IMG/VR virus record: IMGVR_UViG_3300006641_000030
Coordinates: 1 to 64,000 of that record
Direction: 5' to 3' (one strand)
Origin: a virus
Length of the DNA stretch: 64,000 nt
Below the pieces are notes generated by a model. That model saw only the letters and a list, made by a program, of their open reading frames with translations. It searched no databases and was not told the origin of the DNA. This document shows, piece by piece, positions 6,983 through 13,918 of the stretch; positions within the stretch are counted from its first letter, which is position 1, and every line of letters starts with the position of its first letter. Position numbers and translations under genes: made by a program.

Positions 6983-7247
6983 GCTGTGTCCCCTTTCTTG
7001 GAACCGGGAGCCACCCGGTTCGATGGCCTCTTCCTGTGCCGTCCCAGTACGCGACGCGCTTCTCGCTGCCGGAGACTTCCAGCAGCGAGACGGCGAGCTT
7101 CTCCGCTTGCGCGGTGTCCATGTAGACGCTCACCGTCCCGCGCTTCCACCATCGACAGGAGATCCTCAGGCGGAGCGTCTTCTTGTCGTCAGTCTCGGCG
7201 GAGTAGACGTCGAAGTCGTGGAGGTCGATCTGCATGCGGCGTCTCAC
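6975..7247 (-). CDS. Hypothetical protein, 90 aa
   Basis: A GTG at 7247 overlaps the stop of the SGNH hydrolase gene (GTGA); an in-frame ATG four codons later is an alternative. The protein is basic, with alternating beta-strands (TLRLRISCRWW, GTVSVYMD) and one helix. No motif is recognised. It sits between the two lysis-type enzymes and overlaps the start of the lysozyme-like gene. Confidence 0.6.
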   Translation of the reverse strand: MRRRMQIDLHDFDVYSAETDDKKTLRLRISCRWWKRGTVSVYMDTAQAEKLAVSLLEVSGSEKRVAYWDGTGRGHRTGWLPVPRKGTQHG

Positions 7248-7744
7248 AGCAGCACCGCCTCTCTGAAGAGCTTCGCGAGCACGGCGTACCCGGCCTTGTT
7301 CGGGTGGACTCCGTCCTTGCTCAGCAGCGACTTGTCAGGTGATGCCTCCTTGGCCAGCTCATGCGACCAGTCCGCCACTCTGAAGTGGCCCGAGGAGCCC
7401 TTGGCGCGCTTCCTCAGCGCGGCGTTCCAGTGCGTGTAGCCGTTGGTCGAATCCGCGAGGGGGCGGTGGATCGTGCTCCAGACGATGACGGGATGCGGGC
7501 CGACGATCGTCCGCATCCGCATCAGCTGGCTGTCGAACCACGAGGGCGTGTTCAGGTACCAGTCGTTGGTCCCGAGGCTGACGAGCACGAAGTCCCACGG
7601 GATGCCGCGGAACTTGACGACCTCGCGAAGCCCCTCGCCGACGTTGCGGCCGACCCTCGAGTCGACCGCACGTCGTGAGGCGTTCAGCTGGATCAGCGGC
7701 TCGGCGCCGACCATGAGCGAGTCGCCGATGAAGAGGACGTTCAC
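7244..7744 (-). CDS. SGNH/GDSL-family hydrolase
   Basis: The 166-residue protein has the SGNH blocks in order: GDSL with nucleophile Ser9, LGTND with Asn60, and DGVHP with the Asp144/His147 pair. The family hydrolyses esters, including O-acetyl groups on polysaccharides. Its neighbour is the lysozyme-like gene, so removal of acetyl groups from the cell wall, or another envelope ester, is a reasonable role; the substrate is inferred. There is no signal peptide or membrane anchor. The stop overlaps the next gene. Confidence 0.8.
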   Translation of the reverse strand: MNVLFIGDSLMVGAEPLIQLNASRRAVDSRVGRNVGEGLREVVKFRGIPWDFVLVSLGTNDWYLNTPSWFDSQLMRMRTIVGPHPVIVWSTIHRPLADSTNGYTHWNAALRKRAKGSSGHFRVADWSHELAKEASPDKSLLSKDGVHPNKAGYAVLAKLFREAVLL

Positions 7745-8103
7745 TTGCCCCTCGCGATGTCGCGTGCGAGGTCCGCCGCTCCGCTGTCGATCATGCCCTC
7801 GGTCAACACGCGCGTGTCGAACCCGGACTCCACGAAGCGCTTGGCGCGACCGGCGGCGCCGCGCTCGACCAGGTCTGTCAGGTCGAGCGTCTCGGGCTCG
7901 TCATCGTCTTCGGCCCACATCTTGTCCCAGCACGGGCCGCAGATCCCGGTCATGAGGCCCTCGCGCTCGGACGGCCCGAGCTCGGGGAACGCCTCCTGGA
8001 TCAGCGTTCCCGTGCCCCACTTGTTGTAGCCCTCGGCCGAGACGGTGAGGGTGCTCTGCTTCTGGCAGAACGGGCAGGTGACATCGACGTCGATGGTGTC
8101 CAT
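7741..8103 (-). CDS. Zinc-finger hypothetical protein, 120 aa
   Basis: The chosen ATG is one base after the upstream stop. CPFC near residue 10 and CGPC near residue 56 form a split four-Cys zinc site. The C-terminal 60 residues are acidic then helical. It overlaps the SGNH hydrolase start by four bases. No family is recognised. It fits the set of small zinc proteins in this region and may bind nucleic acid or protein. Confidence 0.65.
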   Translation of the reverse strand: MDTIDVDVTCPFCQKQSTLTVSAEGYNKWGTGTLIQEAFPELGPSEREGLMTGICGPCWDKMWAEDDDEPETLDLTDLVERGAAGRAKRFVESGFDTRVLTEGMIDSGAADLARDIARGK

Positions 8104-8104
8104 G

Positions 8105-8449
8105 TCAGTGCTCCGGAGTCGCGTAGCGGACGATCGCACCGGGGTAGGGGTCCTCGGTGATGACCCGCTCGCCGCTCTCGGTCATGGGCGTCACCCCGGC
8201 CTCTGCCGCCTTGTCGTAGGCGGCCTTCAGCGCCGACCAGTCCACGTGGCCGTCGAGCGAGCGGGGGTCGCTGTTGATGAGGTAGCGCGCGACGTCGTCG
8301 CGGTAGCCCTCGCCCTGCTCGCAGCAGGCCTCCAGCCACTTGACGAAGTCCTCCGCCTCGTCCTCGTCCGTGAACAGCGGGCCGAAGACCAGGCCCGTGA
8401 CGCTGTCGACGAAGACCGATGTGTTGCCGATGTAGAACGACACAAGCAT
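8105..8449 (-). CDS. Hypothetical protein, 114 aa
   Basis: The ATG at 8449 has AAAGGAG close upstream; longer in-frame extensions run into the neighbouring gene and are unlikely. The N-terminal 20 residues form beta-strands (VSFYIGNTSVFVDS), followed by an acidic helix with a Cys-Cys pair and a Pro-containing C-terminus. No motif is recognised. Confidence 0.65.
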   Translation of the reverse strand: MLVSFYIGNTSVFVDSVTGLVFGPLFTDEDEAEDFVKWLEACCEQGEGYRDDVARYLINSDPRSLDGHVDWSALKAAYDKAAEAGVTPMTESGERVITEDPYPGAIVRYATPEH

Positions 8450-8463
8450 CACTCCTTTGAGTG

Positions 8464-8892
8464 TTAGATGATCTCCCAGATGGAGCCGATGGCCAGCTCG
8501 ATGGCGTCCATCGACCACGTCCGTGCAGCCCTGGCCTCGAACAGCAGGCCGTTGATCGTTCTGATGCAGCCCTGCGCGTCGTGCCACGTCTCGCCGGTCA
8601 GCGCCGCAGCCTCGAACGCTGCGCCGGCGATGAACGCGATCGCCTCCTTCTCGGTCAGGCCCTCGCGCTCGAGGCGCTCGACCAGGACTCCGAGCCGTTC
8701 GGCGATGTACGCTGCGCGATCCTTCTCGTTGCTGAGCGGATGTCCGCGGTGGCCGAAAGGCTCGTCGGCGACCCGCTCTCGACGACGCATGAACAGCTCG
8801 TTGCATCGGCGGTTCATGACCGTGGGGAACACCCATGTATCGCGGCGATGATGCTTGCCGCAGACGGGGCAGCTCTTGACGTCTGTCTGCAA
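8464..8892 (-). CDS. Hypothetical protein with N-terminal zinc knuckle, 142 aa
   Basis: The start is taken as the TTG at 8892 because AGGAGG from leader copy 4 then lies five bases upstream, as in the ligase gene. The GTG six bases earlier overlaps the ribosome-binding site itself. CPVC near residue 8 followed by two His suggests a zinc knuckle. The rest is helical and acidic with ERL/EKEA repeats and a Trp-rich tail. Promoter P3 and the leader make it the first gene of a transcript. Function unknown. Confidence 0.65.
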   Translation of the reverse strand: MQTDVKSCPVCGKHHRRDTWVFPTVMNRRCNELFMRRRERVADEPFGHRGHPLSNEKDRAAYIAERLGVLVERLEREGLTEKEAIAFIAGAAFEAAALTGETWHDAQGCIRTINGLLFEARAARTWSMDAIELAIGSIWEII

Positions 8893-8897
8893 CTTCA

Positions 8898-8912
8898 CCT
8901 CCTCGGGCGAGG
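8898..8912 (-). repeat. 15-bp leader repeat, copy 4
   Basis: An exact leader copy about 15 bases below the P3 -10 box, so it would be at the very 5' end of the transcript. Its GAGGAGG decides the TTG start at 8892. Confidence 0.8.
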
Positions 8913-8926
8913 GACTGTATAGTTAC

Positions 8927-8955
8927 ATTGTATACTTCAACGCGAGCTCTGTACA
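8927..8955 (-). promoter_or_regulatory. Sigma70-like promoter P3
   Basis: On the minus strand there is -35 TGTACA, a 17-bp spacer and -10 TACAAT within AAGTATACAAT. It overlaps the last codons of the DNA glycosylase gene and drives the gene at 8892. Confidence 0.7.
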
Positions 8956-9392
8956 CCGGCCAGGTACCGCTTGAGCTCCTTGTCCTGCGGCTGACGGTCG
9001 AGCTCGCCACGGACGAAGATCGCGTAGCTGTCGACGGCGTAGTCTCCGATCCCCGGCAGCTGGCGCAGCTCCCAGTCGGTCAGCGGCATCGTCTCGATGT
9101 CGTGCTCGCGGATGTCGATGGTGTCGATCCAGCGCGCTGAGAACTGCCGCAGCCGAAGCGCCCGTACGTTCTGGAGCCCGAGCGGCTTGATGATGATGGC
9201 CAGCGAGGCGAGCTCCTCGTCGGTCAGGTCTTCGACCGAGTAGGGCCCGGGGAAGTACCGGAACAGCTCGGGGTAGACGCCGTCCACCTGAGCGCGCGAC
9301 GTCTGGTTGAGCAGGATGCAGCCGACGAGCATCTGCCACTGTTCGGTCGCTCCGTGAGGATGACCGCCGAGGAGGATCTCCTGAAGCAGCAT
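8937..9392 (-). CDS. HhH-GPD DNA glycosylase, MBD4-like
   Basis: The 151-residue base-excision glycosylase has a compact HhH-GPD fold. The helical LLNQTSRAQ segment corresponds to the EndoIII substrate loop. The hairpin LPGIGDYAVDSYAIF at about 112-126 is close to MBD4. The catalytic Asp is most likely Asp137 in PQDKELKRY, matching MBD4's PEDHKLNKY. The lyase Lys of EndoIII is Tyr here and there is no C-terminal Fe-S cysteine cluster, so it should be monofunctional, perhaps acting on T or U opposite G. The start shares a base with the stop upstream (TGATG). Confidence 0.8.
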   Translation of the reverse strand: MLLQEILLGGHPHGATEQWQMLVGCILLNQTSRAQVDGVYPELFRYFPGPYSVEDLTDEELASLAIIIKPLGLQNVRALRLRQFSARWIDTIDIREHDIETMPLTDWELRQLPGIGDYAVDSYAIFVRGELDRQPQDKELKRYLAGVQSSR

Positions 9393-9856
9393 CAGTTCAA
9401 CCTCGCCTGTCGCGCGATCGATGCGGCGATCGGCTCGGCGGCCACGCAGAGGATCGGCACGCCGTCCGGGAGGATCAGCACGATCGTCTTCTGGGCCTTC
9501 ATCGCGTAGCGGACTGTGGCCCATGTCCCGGATCGCAAGACCTCGCTGAACTCCTTGGGACACGCGATCAGCGTGTCGCAGAGCTGGGCGATCGCTGCGT
9601 TGCGGACGAGCGGGTCGGCGGAGTCCATGACGGAGTCGGCGTCGCAGAACGCGCGCTTCCCCTCGATGTTCGACGGGAAGACCACGACCTTGACGTCGAA
9701 GTCGAGGTTCCTGACGATGTCGTGGAAGTCGCGATCTGCTCCGATGCAGTCGCCGTGCATCGCGATGTCGAAGTCGGAGTTTTCCAGCACGTCCGCGAGC
9801 GTCTCGCGCTGCTCGAAGCTGAGACCCTGTTGTGTTCCTGTGAAGCCGATGATCAA
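9392..9856 (-). CDS. SLOG-superfamily nucleotide-binding protein
   Basis: The Rossmann-like protein has an N-terminal GFTGTQQG glycine loop, HGDCIGADR near residues 34-42, VVFPS, and a C-terminal CDTLIACP/SGTWATVRYA segment. This is the layout of YpsA/DprA-type SLOG proteins common in phages. SLOG domains bind nucleotides or ADP-ribose-like ligands; the substrate is unknown. The TTG start has GGGAG five bases upstream within a leader that resembles the 15-bp repeat. Promoter P4 lies about 40 bases upstream, so this gene leads a transcript that includes the DNA glycosylase. Confidence 0.75.
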   Translation of the reverse strand: MIIGFTGTQQGLSFEQRETLADVLENSDFDIAMHGDCIGADRDFHDIVRNLDFDVKVVVFPSNIEGKRAFCDADSVMDSADPLVRNAAIAQLCDTLIACPKEFSEVLRSGTWATVRYAMKAQKTIVLILPDGVPILCVAAEPIAASIARQARLN

Positions 9857-9894
9857 AGCAACTCCCTTCGGGCAGGGATTTTCAGGACACTAGT

Positions 9895-9923
9895 ATTGTA
9901 TACTTTTCGGAGGGAAAAAGACA
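9895..9923 (-). promoter_or_regulatory. Sigma70-like promoter P4
   Basis: On the minus strand the -10 is TACAAT inside AAAAGTATACAATAC, with a 17-bp spacer and a weaker -35 TGTCTT. It lies between the SLOG gene and the stop of the gene upstream, with a variant leader (CCCTGCCCGAAGGGAG) before the start codon. Confidence 0.65.
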
Positions 9924-9926
9924 GGG

Positions 9927-10322
9927 CTAGGCGCAGCCGCGCTCGGCGCGCCGGCGCTCGTACTCCTCCCGAGACAGGTGCGGGTTGGGGAAGACCTCGA
10001 CGGTGCCCTCGCGTAGGTGGTGCTCCTCGCCGATCGCGGTGAGGAGCTTGTCCGCTTCGCTGAAGGTGACGAACTCGAGCTTGGAGTTGCAGATCTCGCT
10101 CGTGCGCTTGATGTGGATGCCTGTGTGGAACGAGAGCCACTGGATCGGCCCGAAGTGGGCCACCGGTGTGGAGTAGTCTGGGTCAGTGGTCACGGCCATC
10201 GCTTTGGCCGGACGAGCAGCGAGGTACCTGACGATCCACGCTCGCAGGATCTCTCCAAGCGGCTCCGCTTCGACGATCTCGTAGTCGCGGACGCGGTAGT
10301 CGTTCGGCTGGAACTTAGTCAA
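9927..10322 (-). CDS. Hypothetical protein with possible helix-turn-helix, 131 aa
   Basis: The start is taken as TTG at 10322, overlapping the upstream stop region by eight bases. Residues about 70-100 (FHTGIHIKRTSEICNSKL and FSEADKLLTAIG) resemble a helix-turn-helix plus the 'ADKLL.AIG' helix seen in phage immunity-type or WhiB-like regulators. The C-terminus is Arg/Glu-rich and ends in CA. A DNA-binding role is inferred only from this pattern. It ends just above promoter P4. Confidence 0.6.
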   Translation of the reverse strand: MTKFQPNDYRVRDYEIVEAEPLGEILRAWIVRYLAARPAKAMAVTTDPDYSTPVAHFGPIQWLSFHTGIHIKRTSEICNSKLEFVTFSEADKLLTAIGEEHHLREGTVEVFPNPHLSREEYERRRAERGCA

Positions 10323-10935
10323 CGTGGACGTCGCCCTTCTTCCAGGCTGCATGTCCTGCGAGGAACGCGATGCGCTCAGGGGTCGGGGCGATGTTATGCA
10401 TCTTGAGGTACTCGATCCGGCGCCACAGCTCGCGGTACACGAGCGACTTCCTCGCGTCTCCGCTCGACGGCATCAGGTTGCCCTCATAGACCTTGTGGTT
10501 CTTGGAACCGTGCGGTCGTGCGCGGATGCCACTAGGCTTGACGCGCTGGCGGACGAACGTCCCGATGTGCTCGCACTGCAGGGCGTCGTTGCGATCGACC
10601 TCGCCGTTGTCCAAGATCTTGAGCTTGTTCTCAGCCCTGATCCCAGCGCTGAACCCGTCAGGCGAGAGGCAGCGCTTGATGCCGCGATCGTCAGGCGTCC
10701 CCTTGTGGGCGCAGAACTTGTCCTCCGGAGCGTTGCACTTCTTGAGGTTGTGCTCCCTGCCCGGCTTCACCGTCGCTGGAAAGGGCATGCCCCAGCTCTC
10801 CACCTCTTCAAGCAACAGGGACACGTAACGCGGGCAGACGAGAGCTCCGACGTAGTACTTCAGCCAGCCGGACTTCTTGTGATGCTTGTAGCCGCAATGC
10901 CCACAAGGCATCTGTGTTGGAAGCTCGTTGGTCAC
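10315..10935 (-). CDS. Zinc-binding hypothetical protein, 206 aa
   Basis: A GTG at 10935 overlaps the RuvC stop (GTGA). The N-terminus has CGHCG, and Cys/His pairs recur (C-P-R, KKC, FCAHK, CLSP, CEHIG), suggesting two or more zinc sites. Basic segments and a C-terminal helix (APTPERIAFLAGHAAWKKGD) look nucleic-acid-binding. I do not recognise the family. Position between a Holliday-junction-type nuclease and a possible regulator supports a DNA role. Confidence 0.65.
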   Translation of the reverse strand: MTNELPTQMPCGHCGYKHHKKSGWLKYYVGALVCPRYVSLLLEEVESWGMPFPATVKPGREHNLKKCNAPEDKFCAHKGTPDDRGIKRCLSPDGFSAGIRAENKLKILDNGEVDRNDALQCEHIGTFVRQRVKPSGIRARPHGSKNHKVYEGNLMPSSGDARKSLVYRELWRRIEYLKMHNIAPTPERIAFLAGHAAWKKGDVHVD

Positions 10936-11378
10936 GACCCCTTCCCCAGGTTGAGGTAGTACAGGCCATGGAGCAGCGCGCTCTCCGCGTGCTCCGACCA
11001 CGGCTTCCCGTGCTCTGCGATGTGGTTCTTGTAGTAGGGCGTCTTGCGCGTGAGGTTGAGCACCTGCGTCTGCTGCTCCACCAAGTGGATCCCGTTGACC
11101 TCGGCCGTGCGCTTGATCGCCCCGATCAGCTGAGACGTAGGCATCGTGGAGAACGACTGCGTCTTCGCCATCCACGGATAGAGGTGGAAGCGCTCCAAGA
11201 CGATCAACGTAGGTCGCCACCCGGTGATCACCTCCCATAGTTGAGCTTGAGTCAGTTCTTCAGCGTACTGCCATCTTCGGTTGGCCCAGCACGACACCCC
11301 GACGTGAACGTCGCCGGGATCGATCGCGAGCATGCGCGCGTCGATCGGCACGTGCGTGCTAGTCGCGTAGCCGTTCAC
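10932..11378 (-). CDS. RuvC-like resolvase (RNase H fold)
   Basis: The protein has the RNase H-fold resolvase pattern: MLAIDPGDVHVGV with Asp20, LIVLERF with Glu62, and a C-terminal HAESALLHGLYYL helix. In relatives the last block reads HxxDA; here the Asp is Ser with a Glu beside it, so the fourth metal ligand may have shifted or weakened. Such phage enzymes cleave Holliday junctions and branched DNA before packaging. The GTG start overlaps the upstream gene by 20 bases; an internal ATG at Met16 would leave the first catalytic Asp at the very N-terminus. Confidence 0.75.
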   Translation of the reverse strand: MNGYATSTHVPIDARMLAIDPGDVHVGVSCWANRRWQYAEELTQAQLWEVITGWRPTLIVLERFHLYPWMAKTQSFSTMPTSQLIGAIKRTAEVNGIHLVEQQTQVLNLTRKTPYYKNHIAEHGKPWSEHAESALLHGLYYLNLGKGS

Positions 11379-11538
11379 GGATCTTGCTCACTTCCGCTGC
11401 GTGCCTCGCGCGCTCTGCGTTCAGCTTGGTCTGATAGTCATCTGAGATGGCGAGCACTCGACGTCGATGCTTCAAGTTCGCCTTCTCCAGCCGGTCGTGC
11501 AGGATCTCCATGCGGTTCTGAAGTGTGTTGCGTGCCAC
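11359..11538 (-). CDS. Small basic coiled-coil protein, 59 aa
   Basis: The GTG at 11538 has GGAGG eight bases upstream, which favours it over the TTG five codons earlier that overlaps this site. The whole protein is a charged amphipathic helix rich in Arg, Lys, Glu and Leu. It starts about 25 bases below the first 34-bp dyad, so it leads whatever transcript that site controls. No specific function can be named. Confidence 0.6.
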   Translation of the reverse strand: MARNTLQNRMEILHDRLEKANLKHRRRVLAISDDYQTKLNAERARHAAEVSKIRERLRD

Positions 11539-11562
11539 TGAGCGATCCTCCAAGATCTTGAG

Positions 11563-11596
11563 TTTACGGGTTCGGTAATATACCGAATCCGATTAT
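11563..11596. promoter_or_regulatory. 34-bp dyad element, copy 1
   Basis: The plus strand reads TTTA-N10-AATATA-N10-TTAT with a perfect inner palindrome TTCGGTA-ATA-TACCGAA at 11571-11587. It begins two bases after the stop codon of the DNA polymerase gene and ends about 25 bases before the next start. Copies with the same 34-bp geometry lie at 26521, 43594 and 56179. The symmetry suggests a dimeric DNA-binding protein; a promoter role is also possible. Confidence 0.7.
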
Positions 11597-11597
11597 C

Positions 11598-13514
11598 TTA
11601 CTTTGCGTCCGACCAGCGCGTCGCGTGGTTGATGTCCACATCCATGGGTACGAGGAGCTCTGGCCAGTCGCACATGACTGCTCTGACCGTCTCTCGAGCC
11701 AGATCGAGCTCTTCCTCCGGACATTCGACCACGACTTCGTCGTGGATCTGCAGCAGAACGCGCGATCGCATGCCGTCCTTCTCGAACCGGCGATGCAGTC
11801 GCACCATCGCGCTCTTCGCCTGGTCAGCTGACGTCCCCTGGACGAGGGAGTTCACAGCCTTGTACGCGAACCGCCCTTCTTCTTCACGATGCCTGCGGCC
11901 GAAGACCGTGACGATGTAGCCGCGCTCGCGCATGGCCTGTTCGGTGGCGCTCTTCAGCTTGCGGATGCCGGGGAACCGATCGTAGAACGCGTAGAGCATC
12001 TTCTTGCCTTGGTCGAGCTCGACGCCGAGCATGTCCGCGATCTTCTGCTGGCCCGCTCCGTAGACGATGGCGAAGTTCATCGTCTTGCCGTCGGCCCGCA
12101 TCTGCTTGGTGACCTCTTCGGGGCGGACGCGGTACATCGCTGCGGCGGTCTCGCGATGCGGGTCTGGGTCGTCCTGCTCGAAGATGCGGAGCATGGAGTC
12201 GTCTCCGACCTTGGCCATGTAGTGCCCGAGCACGCGAAGCTCCTGCGCCTTGAAGTCGGCGAAGATGAGCTGATGCCCGGGTCGCGCGATGAACGCCCCT
12301 CTCACCCCGCCCTTCTCGCGCGGGATCGTCTGGAGCGCGGGCTCTGTGATGCTCATGCGCCCAGTGCGTGCGCCCATCTGCTTGAAATTGCAGCTGATGA
12401 TCGCGAGCTCGCCGATCATGCGATGTTGCTGAGCAAGGTGCTCGTAGTACGACCCGAGCATCTTGGTCGCGGAACGGTACTCCAGGACGCGCTTGGCGAA
12501 CGGGTGGTCGAGGCCCTCGAGAACCCACTCTGGAAGCTTGACCCTGCCCGTGCGCGGGTTGACCCAGTCGCCCTTGATGCCGAACTGCTCCAGCGCCTTC
12601 GCGACATCGTCCGTCGAGCCGGGGTTCATGTCCCAGCCGAGCTGCTGAGTCATCTCCACCCTGATCTCTTCGATGGTCGGCGTCAGCTCAGCGATGCGCG
12701 TGTTGACGAAGTCGAGGTCGATGCGCATGCCTCTCTCCTCTGCCCAGAAGAGCACCCACATGACATCGAGCTCGGTCGCGTAGATCCGAGGCAGGTCTCG
12801 CTCCGCGAAAGGCTTGGACTGAGGAGCGGACGTCTTCTCCATCTCGTGCATGAACTCGGCGAAGAGCGCGAGCGTGAGGTAGGCGTCGCCCACTGCGTAC
12901 GGCACCATGAGCCGAAGCGGGACCTCGTCGTAGCGGATCTCCCGCCCCTCGACCTTGGCCTGCGACTCGCGCCACCCATCGATCTGCGAGCGGTAGAAGT
13001 CGGCGGGAGTCCCGTCGGTGTCGTAGCTGATCCCGAGCGCCGTAGAGAGCTCCTTGAGGCCGTGGTGCCTCTTTTCGTTGAGGATCGGGCTCATGATCAT
13101 CGTGTCGTGCACCTCGCGCTCCATCAGCTCGAGCCCGTGAGCGTCGAACATGCGCTTGAAGACGTGGAGGTCGTACTTCGCGTTGTGCATGACGATCGTC
13201 GGCGTGTCGTTGAAGATCTCGAAGACCATCTTCGCCGCGTCCTCGCGGATGCGATGGTTCCCCGGGTCGTCCACGTAGTGCGTCTTCTGGTAGACGGCGT
13301 CCTCGTTGCGGGTCACGACGTAGAACGTGCGGTCGCGGCCCCACGAGAGCGTCACCGCGAACGGGTCGGCGTCGGACTCGTACCAGCGCCATGTGGGAGA
13401 CTCCGTGTCGAGCGCCACGACTGCGGGACGGTCTTCGCGCCACAGCTGCAGCACTGTATCAGCCGAGACGAGCTCTCGCGCGTCGAAGTCGTCGAACTGC
13501 TCGAGCAGGTTCAC
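11598..13514 (-). CDS. polA: Family A DNA polymerase with 3'-5' exonuclease domain
   Basis: The 638-residue replicative polymerase has an N-terminal DEDD exonuclease (LDTESP near residue 40). The palm motifs follow: motif A FADFKAQELRV near 415, motif B RADGKTMNFAIVYG near 475-490, and motif C IHDEVVVE near 593. The motif B aromatic is Phe, the form that discriminates against dideoxynucleotides. There is no 5'-3' exonuclease domain, as is usual for phage polymerases. The GTG start overlaps the dCMP deaminase stop (GTGA) with GGAGG seven bases upstream. The first 34-bp dyad begins at its stop. Confidence 0.93.
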   Translation of the reverse strand: MNLLEQFDDFDARELVSADTVLQLWREDRPAVVALDTESPTWRWYESDADPFAVTLSWGRDRTFYVVTRNEDAVYQKTHYVDDPGNHRIREDAAKMVFEIFNDTPTIVMHNAKYDLHVFKRMFDAHGLELMEREVHDTMIMSPILNEKRHHGLKELSTALGISYDTDGTPADFYRSQIDGWRESQAKVEGREIRYDEVPLRLMVPYAVGDAYLTLALFAEFMHEMEKTSAPQSKPFAERDLPRIYATELDVMWVLFWAEERGMRIDLDFVNTRIAELTPTIEEIRVEMTQQLGWDMNPGSTDDVAKALEQFGIKGDWVNPRTGRVKLPEWVLEGLDHPFAKRVLEYRSATKMLGSYYEHLAQQHRMIGELAIISCNFKQMGARTGRMSITEPALQTIPREKGGVRGAFIARPGHQLIFADFKAQELRVLGHYMAKVGDDSMLRIFEQDDPDPHRETAAAMYRVRPEEVTKQMRADGKTMNFAIVYGAGQQKIADMLGVELDQGKKMLYAFYDRFPGIRKLKSATEQAMRERGYIVTVFGRRHREEEGRFAYKAVNSLVQGTSADQAKSAMVRLHRRFEKDGMRSRVLLQIHDEVVVECPEEELDLARETVRAVMCDWPELLVPMDVDINHATRWSDAK

Positions 13515-13918
13515 AGCACTTCCTCCCACGTGAAGCGCACAACTCCGCCCCGATCGAGCGCCTCGATCCCTCTGAGGCTCTCACGGTAGAGGTAGTGGTA
13601 GTAGACGTGCGTCACGCCTGCGTTGGCCAGTAGCGTCGCGCACAGCTCGCACGGGGATACCGTGAGGATCGCGACGCGATGCACGCCGGCGGTCGCCTTG
13701 GCGATCGCGTTCATTTCCGCGTGGACGCAGCCGCACGCGCCCTCGTCCTCGCGCAGGCACGTGTTGGGCCCGCCCTTGACGCCGCCGTTGTAGCCGACGA
13801 CGAACTGGGTGAGGTCCACGCTGGCGAGGACAGCTCCGACCTGAAGCCGCTTGCAGCGCGACATCGCCGCGGTGAGGTCTGCGATGTCCATGAGGTAGCG
13901 GAGCTGACGCTTCTTCAC
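13511..13918 (-). CDS. dCMP deaminase
   Basis: The 135-residue zinc deaminase has HAEMNAI (zinc ligand His66, catalytic Glu68) and PCELC (zinc ligands Cys90 and Cys93). It converts dCMP to dUMP. An extra Cys-rich loop just before HAE (ACGC) is typical of dCMP deaminases. The GTG start overlaps the stop of the thymidylate-synthase homologue (GTGA), so both pyrimidine enzymes are translated together. In T4-like phages such enzymes work beside a dCMP hydroxymethylase to balance pyrimidine pools. Confidence 0.88.
   Translation of the reverse strand: MKKRQLRYLMDIADLTAAMSRCKRLQVGAVLASVDLTQFVVGYNGGVKGGPNTCLREDEGACGCVHAEMNAIAKATAGVHRVAILTVSPCELCATLLANAGVTHVYYHYLYRESLRGIEALDRGGVVRFTWEEVL

Noticed and set aside
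11571-11587. Perfect palindromes after stop codons as intrinsic terminators
   Set aside because: The stems are AT-centred and short with a three- to six-base centre, no U-run follows on the minus strand, and the copies share a fixed 34-bp geometry. A protein-binding site fits better.
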